From positions 194,501-258,500 of the forward strand of contig JACVVK020000368.1 of NCBI GenBank assembly GCA_018292915.2: a stretch of DNA of 64,000 nucleotides. Direction: 5' to 3'. The translations under genes were made by a program, and so were the position numbers. A model generated the notes under the pieces. It searched no databases. It saw only the letters and a program-made list of their open reading frames with translations, and had not been told where the DNA came from. Source of the stretch: Batillaria attramentaria (taxonomy: Eukaryota; Mollusca; Gastropoda; Batillariidae). Of the stretch, positions 45,431 to 57,556 are shown piece after piece (the first letter of the stretch is position 1; every line of letters begins with the position of its first letter).

Positions 45431-45432
<2 letters not shown>

Positions 45433-45477
45433 GGGCCGAAAAACCTAAACTAACTAAAACATTTGTCATTGTCATGC

Positions 45478-45508
<31 letters not shown>

Positions 45509-46352
45509 ACTCTCACTCTCTCTCTGCAGCGGGATGTTAAGCAACTAAACTCACTCAGTCACACACTGCAACTTCCGGCAAACATCTGGTTGCATTTTGT
45601 CGGTAAAAACTAACATATGGCCTCTGCTCAGACACTGTTTAAATACACGACATAAAAGAGAGACAAAAAATAACAGACTCGTAACTTCAAGACCATTAAA
45701 GATTATAGCACGCCATTAAATTTTGTGCCTTTTGTACTTGTGAGGCCCGTTGACCTTTTGCAGTAATGTGCAAAGTTTGTTTTTGTCGTAAAAAAATCCG
45801 ATCCAACATTTCATTGTTGCTTCCGGTGGAATATTTGAATGAACTACGACGGAGAAGAGGATCCTTAGCATAATGTATTTGCTAATGGAGGGTCATATTT
45901 CGCAGTGGGAGCTTCCTGTATGAGAGAATAAACCAGGTTTGTTGAGTATGAAGTGTATTTTGTAGTCTTCAGTCGTCTAACGAGTAGTGTGAATGAAATG
46001 TGGTCGAAGCTGGACCGCTTAAATGTATTCTTGTGACGTAGGAATTGAAGAGGGTGGAATGGCCGAAAGTTCGCGCAAAATGAGGTCAAATGGCCGAATG
46101 ACCGCATTTGTAGTCAGCATTGTGAAATTGATGACATTTGGTTTGACAGTCCTGTCTTCCTATACAGCTGGGTGCCCATAACCCTGTCATCAGTTGTCTG
46201 TTGAAGTGGGTTCCATACTCAACGGGAGAGTCAAGCGGATGGTTCGGCTGGTTCAGCGGGCGGGTTCGAATTCCGACAGATGTGTACAGGCTCTTTCCAG
46301 TGCCCATTTTTGTGAAATCAGTCACGCTCGCGGGGAACAGGCGAGGTGCAAG

Positions 46353-46373
46353 CACACACACACACACACACAG

Positions 46374-46459
<86 letters not shown>

Positions 46460-46478
46460 ACACACTGACACACACCTA

Positions 46479-46526
<48 letters not shown>
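46353..46526. repeat. Long interrupted (CA)n array
   Basis: About 170 bases of CA with isolated TCACA, TGACA and CTACGCG interruptions. Confidence 0.95.
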
Positions 46527-46529
<3 letters not shown>

Positions 46530-47045
46530 ACGTTCTACAGTACTATCACAGTCTCCATAGATCGAATATCCCTCTCCAGTCCTACAGCCGGCCTACCCTA
46601 CCTAGTACATTTTACGGGTGGCCTAACACAAACTGTGCTAAGATACACCCAGATAACGCATGTACTGCGCCTAGTTTTATCAAGCACGCCGTGTCACACG
46701 ATATCGTCTCTATTTTCCCCCCAAAAAGCCGGATTTCTCTGAAGGGATTTCGCTTTGATGGATATACGTTACTATCTTCTGACACGCAGATGCTAAATGA
46801 ACCCCATGAATATGTATGTAAAGGCTTGGTTTTCACCGCAGCACGTCCCGGAATGTTAAACGTCCGATGGAATTTATCGGGAAGGGTAAATGGAGTGGAA
46901 GAAATGATGTCGAGGTTATGTCCCACCCCCGGGTTTTTTTTGTGTGTGTGTGGCTCAGTCGCAAAAGCTGTGCCACGGCAGTCGGTTACGCAATTTCTGT
47001 TCCAAGTGTTTTTTGTTTCAAACACTACACGTCCTCTTTCGTATA

Positions 47046-47218
47046 GGGTGGGTGTTTGGGGGTTTAACGTCCTTTTCCACCACATACGGATGATATCAAA
47101 GACGGGGCAACGATGAAAAAGCCAGCACAAATAATTATTTGGCCCCAGCCGGGATACGAACTCACGACCCGAGCATTAGAAGTCCAACGCTCAACCATTC
47201 GGCCACCCCGGCTCCCCC
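47046..47218 (-). mobile_element. tRNA-derived SINE, family A, copy 3 (173 bp)
   Basis: Reverse complement of the family A layout: head AGCCGGGGTGGCCGAATGGT, B-box region GTGAGTTCGTATCCCGGC, tail GTTAAACCCCCAAACACCCACCC. A 13-bp target duplication CCTCTTTCGTATA stands at 47033-47045 and 47219-47231. Confidence 0.95.
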
Positions 47219-47323
47219 CCTCTTTCGTATAAGACGCACTGGGGACGGCAAACATTGAATAAACAGTGTTATTTTGGTTAAGGCAAATCTGGTTAGTGAG
47301 AAAAGTGCGTAACTGACGCGGCA

Positions 47324-47343
47324 GTGTGTGTGTGTGTGTGTGT

Positions 47344-47428
<85 letters not shown>
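47324..47428. repeat. (GT)n(TC)n(AC)n compound microsatellite
   Basis: GT units to 47347, TC units to about 47377, then AC units to 47428. GT and AC parts are complementary, so a hairpin with a TC loop is possible. Confidence 0.95.
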
Positions 47429-47432
<4 letters not shown>

Positions 47433-47442
47433 GGGAGAGGGA

Positions 47443-47766
<324 letters not shown>

Positions 47767-48039
47767 CGCATCCCACACCATCTTGCCCCGATAAATAAAA
47801 GATGAGAGCATGCTGGTGCTAGTCATAAACCAGGGTTTAATAACCATATCCTTTTCACGATAGCAAGATGGGGGGGGGGGGGGGGGGACCCCTCCAACAA
47901 AACAGGTTCCTTGTCCTATTGTTGTGTGTGAAGAGAGGTTAGGCTGAACTTATTTCTTGTGGTACAAGGAGCAAAGATATCTAGATATCTTGTTGGATAT
48001 CGTTCATACCGCTCAAGATTTTTTTCCGCCCACAGTACG

Positions 48040-48163
<124 letters not shown>

Positions 48164-48386
48164 ATGACACTGACAGTGACAATGAAACTTTATTTTTCAA
48201 CGGTAGAAATTGTAGCACACGTGCCAGTTTATAATTTGCCGTTGCTAGAAAATGAAAATGTAAAACAAAGGAAGAGACAAGAGACGCCCCCCCCCCCCCC
48301 CCCCGAAAAGAAAAAACCAAAACAAAAATCAAACAAACCAAGCAAAAGACAAAAAAAACAGTAGAATGAAGAAAAAAAAACCTACT
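48164..48386 (-). mobile_element. CR1-like LINE 3' end, (TC)n-flanked, copy 3
   Basis: On the - strand it contains CTAGCAACGGCAAATTATAA, TTTCTACCGTTGAAAAATAA and an end GTTTCATTGTCACTGTCAGT. Both flanks are GA repeats (48140-48163 and from 48387), which is TC on the element's own strand. The part beyond 48255 includes a C-run and an A-rich stretch of unknown origin. Confidence 0.8.
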
Positions 48387-48431
<45 letters not shown>

Positions 48432-48437
48432 GCGCAC

Positions 48438-48470
<33 letters not shown>

Positions 48471-48476
48471 GCGCAC

Positions 48477-48509
<33 letters not shown>

Positions 48510-48515
48510 GCGCAC

Positions 48516-48548
<33 letters not shown>

Positions 48549-48554
48549 GCGCAC

Positions 48555-48590
<36 letters not shown>

Positions 48591-48601
48591 CCAGAGCGCA
48601 C

Positions 48602-48638
<37 letters not shown>

Positions 48639-48751
48639 GCGCACAGAGAGAGAGAGACAGACAGACAGACAGAGCGCACAGAGAGAGAGATTGACAGACA
48701 GACAGACAGAGCGCACAGAGAGAGAGAGACAGACAGACAGACAGAGCGCAC

Positions 48752-48784
<33 letters not shown>

Positions 48785-48817
48785 GCGCACAGAGAGAGAC
48801 AGACAGACAGAGCGCAC

Positions 48818-48848
<31 letters not shown>

Positions 48849-48889
48849 GCGCACAGAGAGAGAGAGACAGACAGACAGACAGAGCGCAC

Positions 48890-48924
<35 letters not shown>

Positions 48925-48930
48925 GCGCAC

Positions 48931-48963
<33 letters not shown>

Positions 48964-48996
48964 GCGCACAGAGAGAGAGAGACAGACAGAGCGCAC

Positions 48997-49027
<31 letters not shown>

Positions 49028-49029
49028 GC

Positions 49030-49068
<39 letters not shown>

Positions 49069-49100
49069 CAGAGAGAGACAGACAGACAGACAGAGCGCAC

Positions 49101-49133
<33 letters not shown>

Positions 49134-49190
49134 GCGCACAGAGAGAGACAGACAGACAGAGCGCACAGAGAGAGAGAGAGAGAGAGAGAG
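48387..49190. repeat. GAGA/GACA/GCGCAC satellite-like array, ~800 bp
   Basis: About 20 units of roughly 35-50 bases, each (GA)n, (GACA)n, then AGCGCACAGAG. The + strand has almost no T, so stop codons are absent in several frames on both strands and very long open frames appear. They have no protein-like composition. Confidence 0.93.
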
Positions 49191-49199
49191 CCACACAGA

Positions 49200-49699
49200 G
49201 AACTGTGACCTCAGATTATACGACCAGATACACAATAATTGTATTCCTTCTTTGTCCGTCTGGGTTTGTTTTGCTTTTCTAGTTTGTTTGTCAAGTTAGC
49301 CACTCCCCCCCCCCCCACCCCTCCCCTTGTTTTCTCCGTGTTTTCTGTTACTTCACTTTCCCCGGCGAAGACCCGACCACTCATCAATGGCTAATGTGCT
49401 TTGTAGCCGGAACTTTGTCCACTTTGTTGTTGTGATCAGAGTCACGGTCCCTCTCTCCGTCGTTTCGCAACACCTCTTCCAAAGAGAAAACGCAATTCGG
49501 CAAAAGACCTTACGCGTTACGACACAGTTCGACTAATCCAGCGACACTTGGCTGGCGGAGAAATCACGCACGGGGTTTCTTGGGATTGTCTTCTGTTGGT
49601 CCGCTCCCAGATCTGTTGTAACGTACGTAGAATAACTTGCTGCTGACCAAACCATGGTCGTATACCTCTCACAACAGAACAGAGAGAGGTGGAGAGAGA
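49200..49699. other. No gene recognised
   Basis: Mixed-composition sequence with a C-run at 49303-49322. No conserved ORF or repeat was recognised. Confidence 0.5.
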
Positions 49700-49941
49700 G
49701 AATAACTTTTTTTTTTTTTTTTCGTTTTACAAGGATATAGGTTTTAAATTAAACTCAACTTTTGCCTTTCAATTTGTCTGTGCTACAAACATAATATAAG
49801 TTAAATCACACCAAAAAAAAAAAAACCCAAAAAACTGATACATCATTTGCTGTGTACAGACGAAATAAACATATGTACCGGATACAAAAACTGATAATAC
49901 ACAACGGAGATAGAGATACAGAGAGAGGAGAATTGTGAATA

Positions 49942-50027
<86 letters not shown>
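49700..50027. repeat. Repeat R4 copy 2 plus (TG)n
   Basis: Second copy of the 47443-47661 segment (to 49943), differing by an A-run near 49812-49825, followed by about 42 TG units. Together the two copies form a 2.25-kb-spaced direct repeat. Confidence 0.85.
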
Positions 50028-50028
<1 letters not shown>

Positions 50029-50229
50029 CAAATGTTACAGTGTGTCCAGTGAGTGAGTATGACGAGCAAGGTAGAGGACATGCACTGTCATCGGGCTGTC
50101 TCAGTACTGGTGATTATTTTGGTGTCTTAGGCAGTTTGTTTCATCTTACTGACGCATGTTGTTGTATGCCCTTTCCCACATCGCCCCATTTACTCCAACT
50201 CCTAATAATGGTGACTGATAGTGTGTATT

Positions 50230-50357
50230 ATTCAATTCAATTCAAATTACTTTCTTAATCCCAGAAGGGAAATTATAGGCCACCATAAAACATAATAGTA
50301 AGACAAAGTAATGACATAATAATAAACAAAACTTGCACTAACAGAACCCTCACCTAT
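50230..50357 (-). mobile_element. LINE/SINE 3' end with (AATTG)n tail, copy 1
   Basis: On the - strand: TATGGTGGCC, CTTCTGGGATTAAGAAAGTA, then ATTTGAATTGAATTGAAT. A second copy is at 63346-63450 on the + strand. Confidence 0.7.
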
Positions 50358-50403
50358 GAAAAACTTAAACTTCACACACACGCACAAATGAAAGTCTTGT
50401 GAA

Positions 50404-50484
<81 letters not shown>
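50404..50484. repeat. (CA)n microsatellite
   Basis: About 40 uninterrupted CA units. Confidence 0.95.
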
Positions 50485-50487
<3 letters not shown>

Positions 50488-50674
50488 GAGACTCTAGGGA
50501 GCGATACAGCGAAGACATCCCCTACTGATTATACAGATTTGCTGTATAAAGCTTATTCACTCTGCGTATCACGTGGTATACGTGCTGGTTAGGACAACAG
50601 AGATACCATAGATATCTGACGAACAGCTGGCGGACAAACTAAACTTTCCTCATTACAAAAGCACGGGGCTGTCT

Positions 50675-50797
50675 ACCACGCAAGTTTTGATGACGTATCG
50701 TGCAAGAGCTCAGTGGGTGCCTTACCTGCCCAAATACCACGCAAGTTTTGATGACGTATCGTGCAAGAGCTCAGTGGGTGCCTTACCTGCCCAAATA
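50675..50797. repeat. 61-bp exact tandem duplication
   Basis: The unit containing TACCACGCAAGTTTTGATGA and ending TTACCTGCCCAAA occurs twice in direct succession. Confidence 0.93.
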
Positions 50798-50799
50798 CC

Positions 50800-51570
50800 G
50801 CGAACTGAACACAATCCGCACGCTCGCGTGAATCGCGCACATTCTCTCACACGCTGGACACGAACACAGTACAATCACGTTTTAGGAGGGGCCAGCTCAG
50901 CTATTGAAGTTTCTAGATTCAGAATTGCATTTATTTATTTAATTATTATGTGGGCTGACAATGTCCAAAGCTGTAAAAGAAAGAATGAAAGATAAGGAAA
51001 GGATGAAAACAGCAGCGACAGAACAGCACTAACAACGGCAGACAGAGAAAAATACAGAAAACCTCACATCTGAACAACAACACAAAAGAAAAGGGGGGAG
51101 GGGGGTGCGGGGGGGGGGGGTGGAGGGACACAGACCAGATTGAGATGAATCAGGACAAAGAAAGACTGGTGGGAACCTCCCCACGTCAAACTGTTACAAA
51201 AAAAAGGATACATCAGAAGGGAAAAGCAAACACTATAATCGTACCTTCTTGACGTTCGTAATTTGACAGAGATAATCTTTTACCTTGTCAGTGTTTTCCA
51301 CCTTATTTACTCGGCAAACAAACATAGTATGAAGATTAAACAATCACAGTACGGCGCTAAATAGCGAAGCCTTTGAACTTGCTTCCTGATTTATAAAAAA
51401 AAGGGCTAAGAACAAGTATACGTGACTTCGCCCTTCAAAGCTACAGCATTATTTAAAGGTCTACCTTTCAACACTCTTTCCTTACAAATCTTTCTGAGCT
51501 GCTTTTGCCTCAACCTGAGGCATGTTGTAAAATTCAATCTCAACTGAACTGAGGGCTAAAAGTTTTTAAC
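50800..51570. other. No gene recognised
   Basis: Contains an A-rich stretch and a G-run at 51091-51122. No conserved ORF. Confidence 0.5.
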
Positions 51571-51580
51571 CTAACCAAAA

Positions 51581-52100
51581 ACTTCACGGGAGGTAATCTG
51601 ATGTTTCAACTTAACCAAAAACTTCACGGGAGGTAATCTGATGTTTCAACTTAACCAAACACGTCACGGGAGGTAATCTGATGTTTCAACTTAACCAAAC
51701 ACGCCACGGGAGGTAATCTGATGTTTCAACTTAACCAAACACGCCACGGGAGGTAATCTGATGTTTCAACTTAACCAGGAACTTCACGGGAGGTAATCTG
51801 ATGTTTCAACTTAACCAGAAACTTCACGGGAGGTAATCTGATGTTTCAACTTAACCAGGAACTTCACGGGAGGTTATCTGATGTTTCAACTTAACCAGAA
51901 ACTTCACGGGAGGTTATCTGATGTTTCAACTTAACCAGGAACTTCACGGGAGGTTATCTGATGTTTCAACTTAACCTGAAACTTCACGGGAGGTTATCTG
52001 ATGTTTCAACTTAACCTGAAACTTCACGGGAGGTTATCTGATGTTTCAACTTAACCAACAACGTCACGGAAGATACTCTGATGTTCCAGCTTTACCAGAA
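51581..52100. repeat. 40-bp minisatellite, 13 copies
   Basis: Units of exactly 40 bp carry ACTTCACGGGAGGTAATCTG then ATGTTTCAACTTAACCA. There are only substitutions (for example AATCTG/TATCTG, ACTTCA/ACGTCA) and no indels over 13 units. The variants are clustered in blocks. Confidence 0.95.
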
Positions 52101-52309
52101 ACTTCACTAGACTTTAATCTAAAGTTTTTCACGTGACAAAAAAAACTTTCCGGAAGGGAAAAGCCAGGCGTATACCGTAAAGTTGCGGCCACTCGCTGAG
52201 GAAAAGATCTTTGTGTGGTTTGAATTCTTGTTTGCACAGCCAGTAAAGGCCATTGTAGTGCAATTTTGAGCTGTACGTATCATGAAACAGACTTATTCTG
52301 TCTTAACAA

Positions 52310-52740
52310 GGCCAATTTATGTTTTGGAACAGTTTTGCTCGTTAGTCCGTCTGTACGCTCGAAATACTCTATCTTGATGATTTAGTAATGCTCTTAATGC
52401 GATACAGCGTTGTTTACACGCAGCGCGAGCGATCGAACATTCAAATTCTACGACTGTTGTTACAATAGTCCCGTTCAGCGTATTAGCCGCGCCAGTGAGT
52501 ACGCTTCTGTTGGTTCAGTGCCAGCATTTGAGATGCTGTCACTATGCAGGCGTCGACTTGCTGCGAAACGAGACACCACGACAACAGCTCAGAACGATCC
52601 GTGAGCACAAACATCCATGAAGCCTTCGTGTATTGGACTAGCAGTTCACTGCCAGCATTTGAGATGATGTCACTGTCCAGGTGCCTAAGTCGTGCGATGA
52701 TAGACATCACGAACACAGCTCAGAACGATCTGTGAGAATA
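52310..52740 (+). repeat. Unclassified interspersed repeat, family R1, copy 2
   Basis: Shares the R1 core with 5299-5619. Its 3' part has an internal ~110-base duplication: CAGTGCCAGCATTTGAGATG and AGCTCAGAACGATC(C/T)GTGAG each occur twice, near 52516-52603 and 52647-52735. Confidence 0.7.
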
Positions 52741-53077
52741 AAAATCTACAAAGCCTTCTTATCTTGGACTTACACCTTTAAATACAGGTGCACGTGACGG
52801 CCGTGGGCGCTGTAGAATTAAGCTGATTTGGCATAATGTGTCAGTACAAAGGCGGCGATCACTCATACTGGCGTGTACTCCAGCAGACAGCCAGTGTATC
52901 ATAACTGTTTTGCTAAGCTAGGGCAGAATTTAGATCACTGTCAGAAATAGCGCGCTACGGTATGTGTACAAACAACAGATTTTCGAGGTAATGATCATGT
53001 TGTTGAAGGAATGTAAGCTACTCCTTTCTAACAGTATTTTTGTTTGTTTGTTGTTTGTGTTGTTTTAAGTTCTTGTT

Positions 53078-53108
53078 GTTGGTGGTGGTGGTGGTGGTGG
53101 TGGTGGTG

Positions 53109-53143
<35 letters not shown>

Positions 53144-53226
53144 AGCGCGCGCGCGCGTGTGTGTGTGTGTGTGTGTGTGTGTTGTTGTTGTTGTTGTTGT
53201 TGTTCTTGTTGTTGTTGTTGTTGTTG
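53078..53226. repeat. (GGT)n(TG)n(GC)n(TG)n(TTG)n compound microsatellite
   Basis: GGT, TG, a short GCGC core, TG again, then TTG repeats. The long open frames over it are artefacts. Confidence 0.95.
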
Positions 53227-53229
53227 ATT

Positions 53230-53947
53230 GCTTGTTTGTGTTTTGGTCCGTTGTTTTTTTTTTAACTTTTTGTTTGATTGCTGCCCATATTTCTGAGTTT
53301 CTTTTCTCCTTTTCTCCGAATACATTTACTTCGAACAAACAAACAGACAAACGAACGAACGAACCAACAAAACCAATCAACTAAGTAACTATCTTCATTA
53401 ATTCCTATCTGGCACAATTCATGCGTACATCCAGCACTCAAGCCGCAAGCACATAACACCAGACATACCCCCCAAATTATATATAGACGTTTACAAGTCA
53501 CAGTACTAGAAGCAGGTAGACAGTGGTCAGTCTACGACATAGTTATGCACAGATTACCGGCTTTTACAAAGGCAAACACTGCGCCCTTTTCTCAAACAAT
53601 CGCAGACCCGGCGAGTGAACAACTGGATCAGGCGTTCTCGAAGAGTTAAGGAGCGGACGATTAGAAGTTCAGGACGAAGGGAGAAGGGTTTCGACACGCC
53701 CTCTGGCCCATCCACCGCTTTATGGTCAGTGTGGCGTGAGCGATTTTGGGTTGTAACCTACCCTGTGATTATAAGCCAGGGAAGACGTTTGTTGAAGAAT
53801 ATTACGGAGGACGGTGAAAGGGGGTGGACTTTGGTGTACGAAAATTGTGCTCGTTGAAACAAACAAGTGAAGAAACAGGAGCCAAGTAGCGAAAATTGAA
53901 GTGTTTACCATAGTGTTGTTGGCACTCGCTGACTAGAAGAACTGCTC

Positions 53948-53950
<3 letters not shown>
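53230..53950. other. No gene recognised
   Basis: A short open frame at 53615-53857 shows no family resemblance. Confidence 0.4.
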
Positions 53951-54029
<79 letters not shown>

Positions 54030-54170
54030 CGCGCGTTGATGCATGTTTGTGTGTGCGTGCGTGTGTTCAGGCGTAGGAGCGTGTGTGCGTGAGTGACTGT
54101 GCGTGTGTGCGTGTGTGTTTGAGCGCGTGCGTGCGTGTGTGTGTGTGGGGGGGGGGGGGGCTGCGTGCTT
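53951..54170. repeat. (TG)n and TG/CG-rich array with a G-run
   Basis: About 37 TG units, a GCGC core, then GTGCGTG-type sequence and G12 near 54149-54160. Confidence 0.93.
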
Positions 54171-54179
54171 GCGGTGTGT

Positions 54180-54298
54180 GTGTGTGCGTCCGTGTGTGTT
54201 TTCAGTATTGTCTGTGATTTCACCATGCTAAGGGAAACACGATTAATTTGCATTCCAAGGATCGTTCACACGCCACTGTGTATTTTTCCTATTGCCGT
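54180..54298 (+). repeat. Interspersed repeat R3 copy 2, next to (TG)n
   Basis: Matches 41190-41305 (TTTTCAGTATTGTCTGTGAT, TTCACCATGC, ACGATTAATTT, CCACTGTGTATTTT). It is preceded, as there, by a long TG/GC tract. Confidence 0.75.
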
Positions 54299-55054
54299 GT
54301 TGTTGTTGTTGTTGTTGTTGTTGCATTTAGTCAAGACTTAGGAACAAGCCAAACCCCTCCATGTAAAAAGCTAAATAAAAACAACACTTTCCCTTATACG
54401 AACCTGAACCGTCACGACAAACGACCCCACGTGTCTACTCCATTAGTGGCTTCTTAACGTGTAATCAACAGCATTCTGTCACGACCCCGGCCACACACCC
54501 TGACTCCGTGTAAGAGTAAGCACAGACATCGCATGCAGCAAAACCAATCATTAATCAGACAAGTATCACGAAGTATGCCATGTCACCTTGTTCAGTCCAG
54601 CGTCCACGACAGTTCAGACAAAGCGGCCACTGACAAAGGGGGCATACAAGTGCGTCACTGCTATTGTGACCGCTCTTTTGATGTGCCGCGCTGCATGCTG
54701 GGAGTGACGTCAATGCTCGGACAGAGCTGGCGGCCGGTGGCCAAGAAATCTGCTTCGCTCTGTGGGCAATCTTTGTTTCAAGAGCAACACGGGAAAGAGA
54801 TATACAGGAATCTTTTGGCCTCATTTGCTGACTTCATTCAGAAGCCTTGTAACAGACCACTCCACTCACTCGGCAAGCCCCGCTGCTTTACTGTGCCATG
54901 TATTGGCAAACCACAGTACGCCCATCGCGTCATTTTATGGAAAAAGGAGTGATTTCAAGATGAAAGAGATTGACTTAATGGTCTTTTTCCTCAAACGACG
55001 TCAATGTTCTTACCGCTTTCTTTCCACGTTTCAGTCATATCAAACTACACGTGA

Positions 55055-55185
55055 TTCCCTCGTTGTAGTGTTTGGCAAAAGGTTTGCCATGTGCTGTGCT
55101 CAGTATGCCGCGGCGGGACGCCATTGGCTGAATTCTTGGGGCTCGACCCTTTTGAGTGGCGCGAGTGGAGTCCATTCCGTTAAGC
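55055..55185 (+). repeat. Unclassified interspersed repeat, family R2, copy 2
   Basis: Partner of 12120-12265 in the opposite orientation. Confidence 0.65.
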
Positions 55186-55319
55186 AGCGAGCGCAAGAGT
55201 AGCTCCATAAATGGATGATGAACGTTAACAGGTTACAGACCAGTATTAGCTTCCGGGTCATGTAGTAAGAACTACGCTAAATATAGTAGAAAATCTTTGC
55301 CCTTTTTAAAATTTGTGTT

Positions 55320-55645
55320 CACCCACTTCACGGGTGCGACTTTGGGGGTGCTTCCCTTGGTATGACACGTCTTATGATGTGGATGATTACACGGCCGGCA
55401 CCGCAGGTGCCGTACTTCCCGGGCCTGGTTAATGCCGGGATATTTATGACAGGAAGCGTGGAATGCGGCCCTGTCTCGCAGTCCTAAACCACACGGACCT
55501 CCATAGCATCATCTTACCATCATCCTCATCTCCATCATCATGCATAATAAAAATTGTTCAAACTTTCGAGCCCTCCTTGGATTCCACCCATGACCTGGGA
55601 GGAACACCACTGGAACCGGTAAAAGAGTTGGGGCAGCCAAAAAAA
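55320..55645 (+). mobile_element. 5'-truncated family B SINE with A-tail
   Basis: Begins inside the body at CACCCACTTCACGGGTGCGA and matches 17515-17835 closely to GTTGGGGCAGC(C)AAAA. The tRNA-like head is missing. 5' truncation is expected of incomplete reverse transcription. Confidence 0.92.
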
Positions 55646-56750
55646 AATGTGTGCAGAGTATAAAAAAAGGCAATCTGGTGCTTTTTGTTGGCTTTGTAAA
55701 CAAGTTTCATGCCAGGTAATAGTAAACTTAGGGGAAAATGAGCCTGGCTTGTGGACTATTTGTATTCATGCGCGGCTGGCACAGCAGACGACAGAGGAAT
55801 GAGGGGGTGTGTGGTCGCTGGTAACATTGCCAAAAAACCGGAATACTGGAATTTGTTGAATTTGCTCTCCACAGGAGTCTATAGCTGCCTGATTTTTGTG
55901 ATTTTTTTTTTTTTTTTTTTTGTGGTGAATTTTAAAGCATTTCTTTGGTGTCATCTCCAACCTTATGTGTAAGAGGAATAAGTCTTATATAGCGTTTTCC
56001 TCCAAAAATGCATCTATGGTACGTGCCTAAGCAGGCATTGATTTAGGCGTGGTTTCTAAAATATATTGGCGCATGTTTTGGTTGACGATGTCAACTCACC
56101 CTTTTGTTTTCACGACAGCAATGCTTTATTCACCCAGAAGATGACCTGTGTCACATGGTTACTCCCCCGGTCTCTGACTGATTCGGGCAACAACAACCAA
56201 ACAAGTCATCATTGATAGTGCCTGTGGGGAAATAAACGAAATCAGTTAAAATTAAACTGAAAACACATATACCCGTAATTGCATTTTCCTTCTTTCTGCC
56301 TTCACTTACTTTTTGTACGTAAAAACTTTTTGTTGTTGTTGTTGTCGATTTAAACATTTTATTCACCTACAGATACAAATTTACAGATCTTCGGTAAAGT
56401 GAGATAAAAAGTCGTAGGAAAAAGGGGACAGGAGGAAGAGAAGAAAGGAGAAGAGAACATAACAAACTGTACTATAGTCTAAAATGCAGTAGAGAGCGTG
56501 AGTTGGTGGCGGTAACGGCCCGTGTACGTGGACACATCGTAAGTGCAGAAATTTAAGTGGCGAAGCGACCCGGTGATTCAATAAACTATTGTACGGTTTG
56601 GCGGAAAAGATTTATATGTTGTTTTCCCCCATAGCTCCATACATCTTACGAGGCAGCTGAATTTCTTAAATTAACTGACACCGCGGTGCCAGGCGCAAGG
56701 CGAATAACTGATATAGTATACTGAGCTTAACACGCACATAGACGTATAAA
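55646..56750. other. No gene recognised
   Basis: AT-rich, with a T-run at 55901-55921. No conserved ORF or RNA gene. Confidence 0.5.
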
Positions 56751-57269
56751 TTATAACGGAGACATTGCGTGCCTAGCAATTGTAATGCAGCTGTGTAATT
56801 GTAAACCAATGGCATTTTTTTTTTTTAAAGGGGAAAGGATGAACAAAAGAAAAGCTATGTATCTATTTACCTCTTCTTGCCTGAATTGTATGGCAGCTCT
56901 GTCTGTTGTTCGCGTTGACAGTATAAGTGCTTTTTTTTCTTTTCTTTTCTTTTTTTTATAGCTTTTTTGCGATGCTTGAAATGCGGTTTGATAACGAGTC
57001 TGGACGATTATAACGGAGACATTGCGTGCCTAGCAATTGTAATGCAGCTGTGTAATTGTAAACCAATGGCATTTTTTTTTTTTTAAAGGGGAAAGGATGA
57101 ACAAAAGAAAAGCTATGTATCTATTTACCTCTTCTTGCCTGAATTGTATGGCAGCTCTGTCTGTTGTTCGCGTTGACAGTATAAGTGCTTTTTTTTCTTT
57201 TCTTTTCTTTTTTTTTTATAGCTTTTTTGCGATGCTTGAAATGCGGTTTGATAACGAGTCTGGACGATT
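56751..57269. repeat. ~257-bp tandem duplication
   Basis: 56751-57009 and 57010-57269 are almost identical; only T-run lengths differ. They start at TATAACGGAGACATTGCGTG and end CGAGTCTGGACGATT. Confidence 0.95.
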
Positions 57270-57399
57270 TCCTGCCGCGCTCCTACCTTCTATCTGCCTA
57301 GCTGAAACAGAGCCGGGGGTCAGGGGAGGAAACTTTATTACGCGGGTGATATCCCTTGCGTTTGGTTGTTGTTACATGCAGTTCTCCTTATTTTAACCT

Positions 57400-57556
57400 T
57401 TTGGTATGCGTTGCATGTAGTTCGTTACCTTTCAATTCCACGTTCGTGTGATATGTAGTTTGTGTGTGTGTCAAGTGAGTTGATGTTATGTATGTAATTC
57501 AACTGATTCATGTACCCGTATCGGGGTCAGGAATAAACCAACTTGACTTGACTTGG
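57400..57556 (+). mobile_element. LINE 3' end with (ACTTG)n tail
   Basis: CGTATCGGGGTCAGGAATAAACC is followed by AACTTGACTTGACTTGG. A polyadenylation-like AATAAA plus a pentamer tail suggests a LINE 3' end. The 5' limit is unclear. Confidence 0.5.

Noticed and set aside
5111..47218. Genuine tRNA genes at the tRNA-like heads
   Set aside because: Box motifs are present, but the heads are fused to SINE bodies and flanked by target duplications; no intact cloverleaf was verified.
51581..52100. CRISPR-like array
   Set aside because: Units are contiguous 40-bp tandem copies without unique spacers, in an animal genome.
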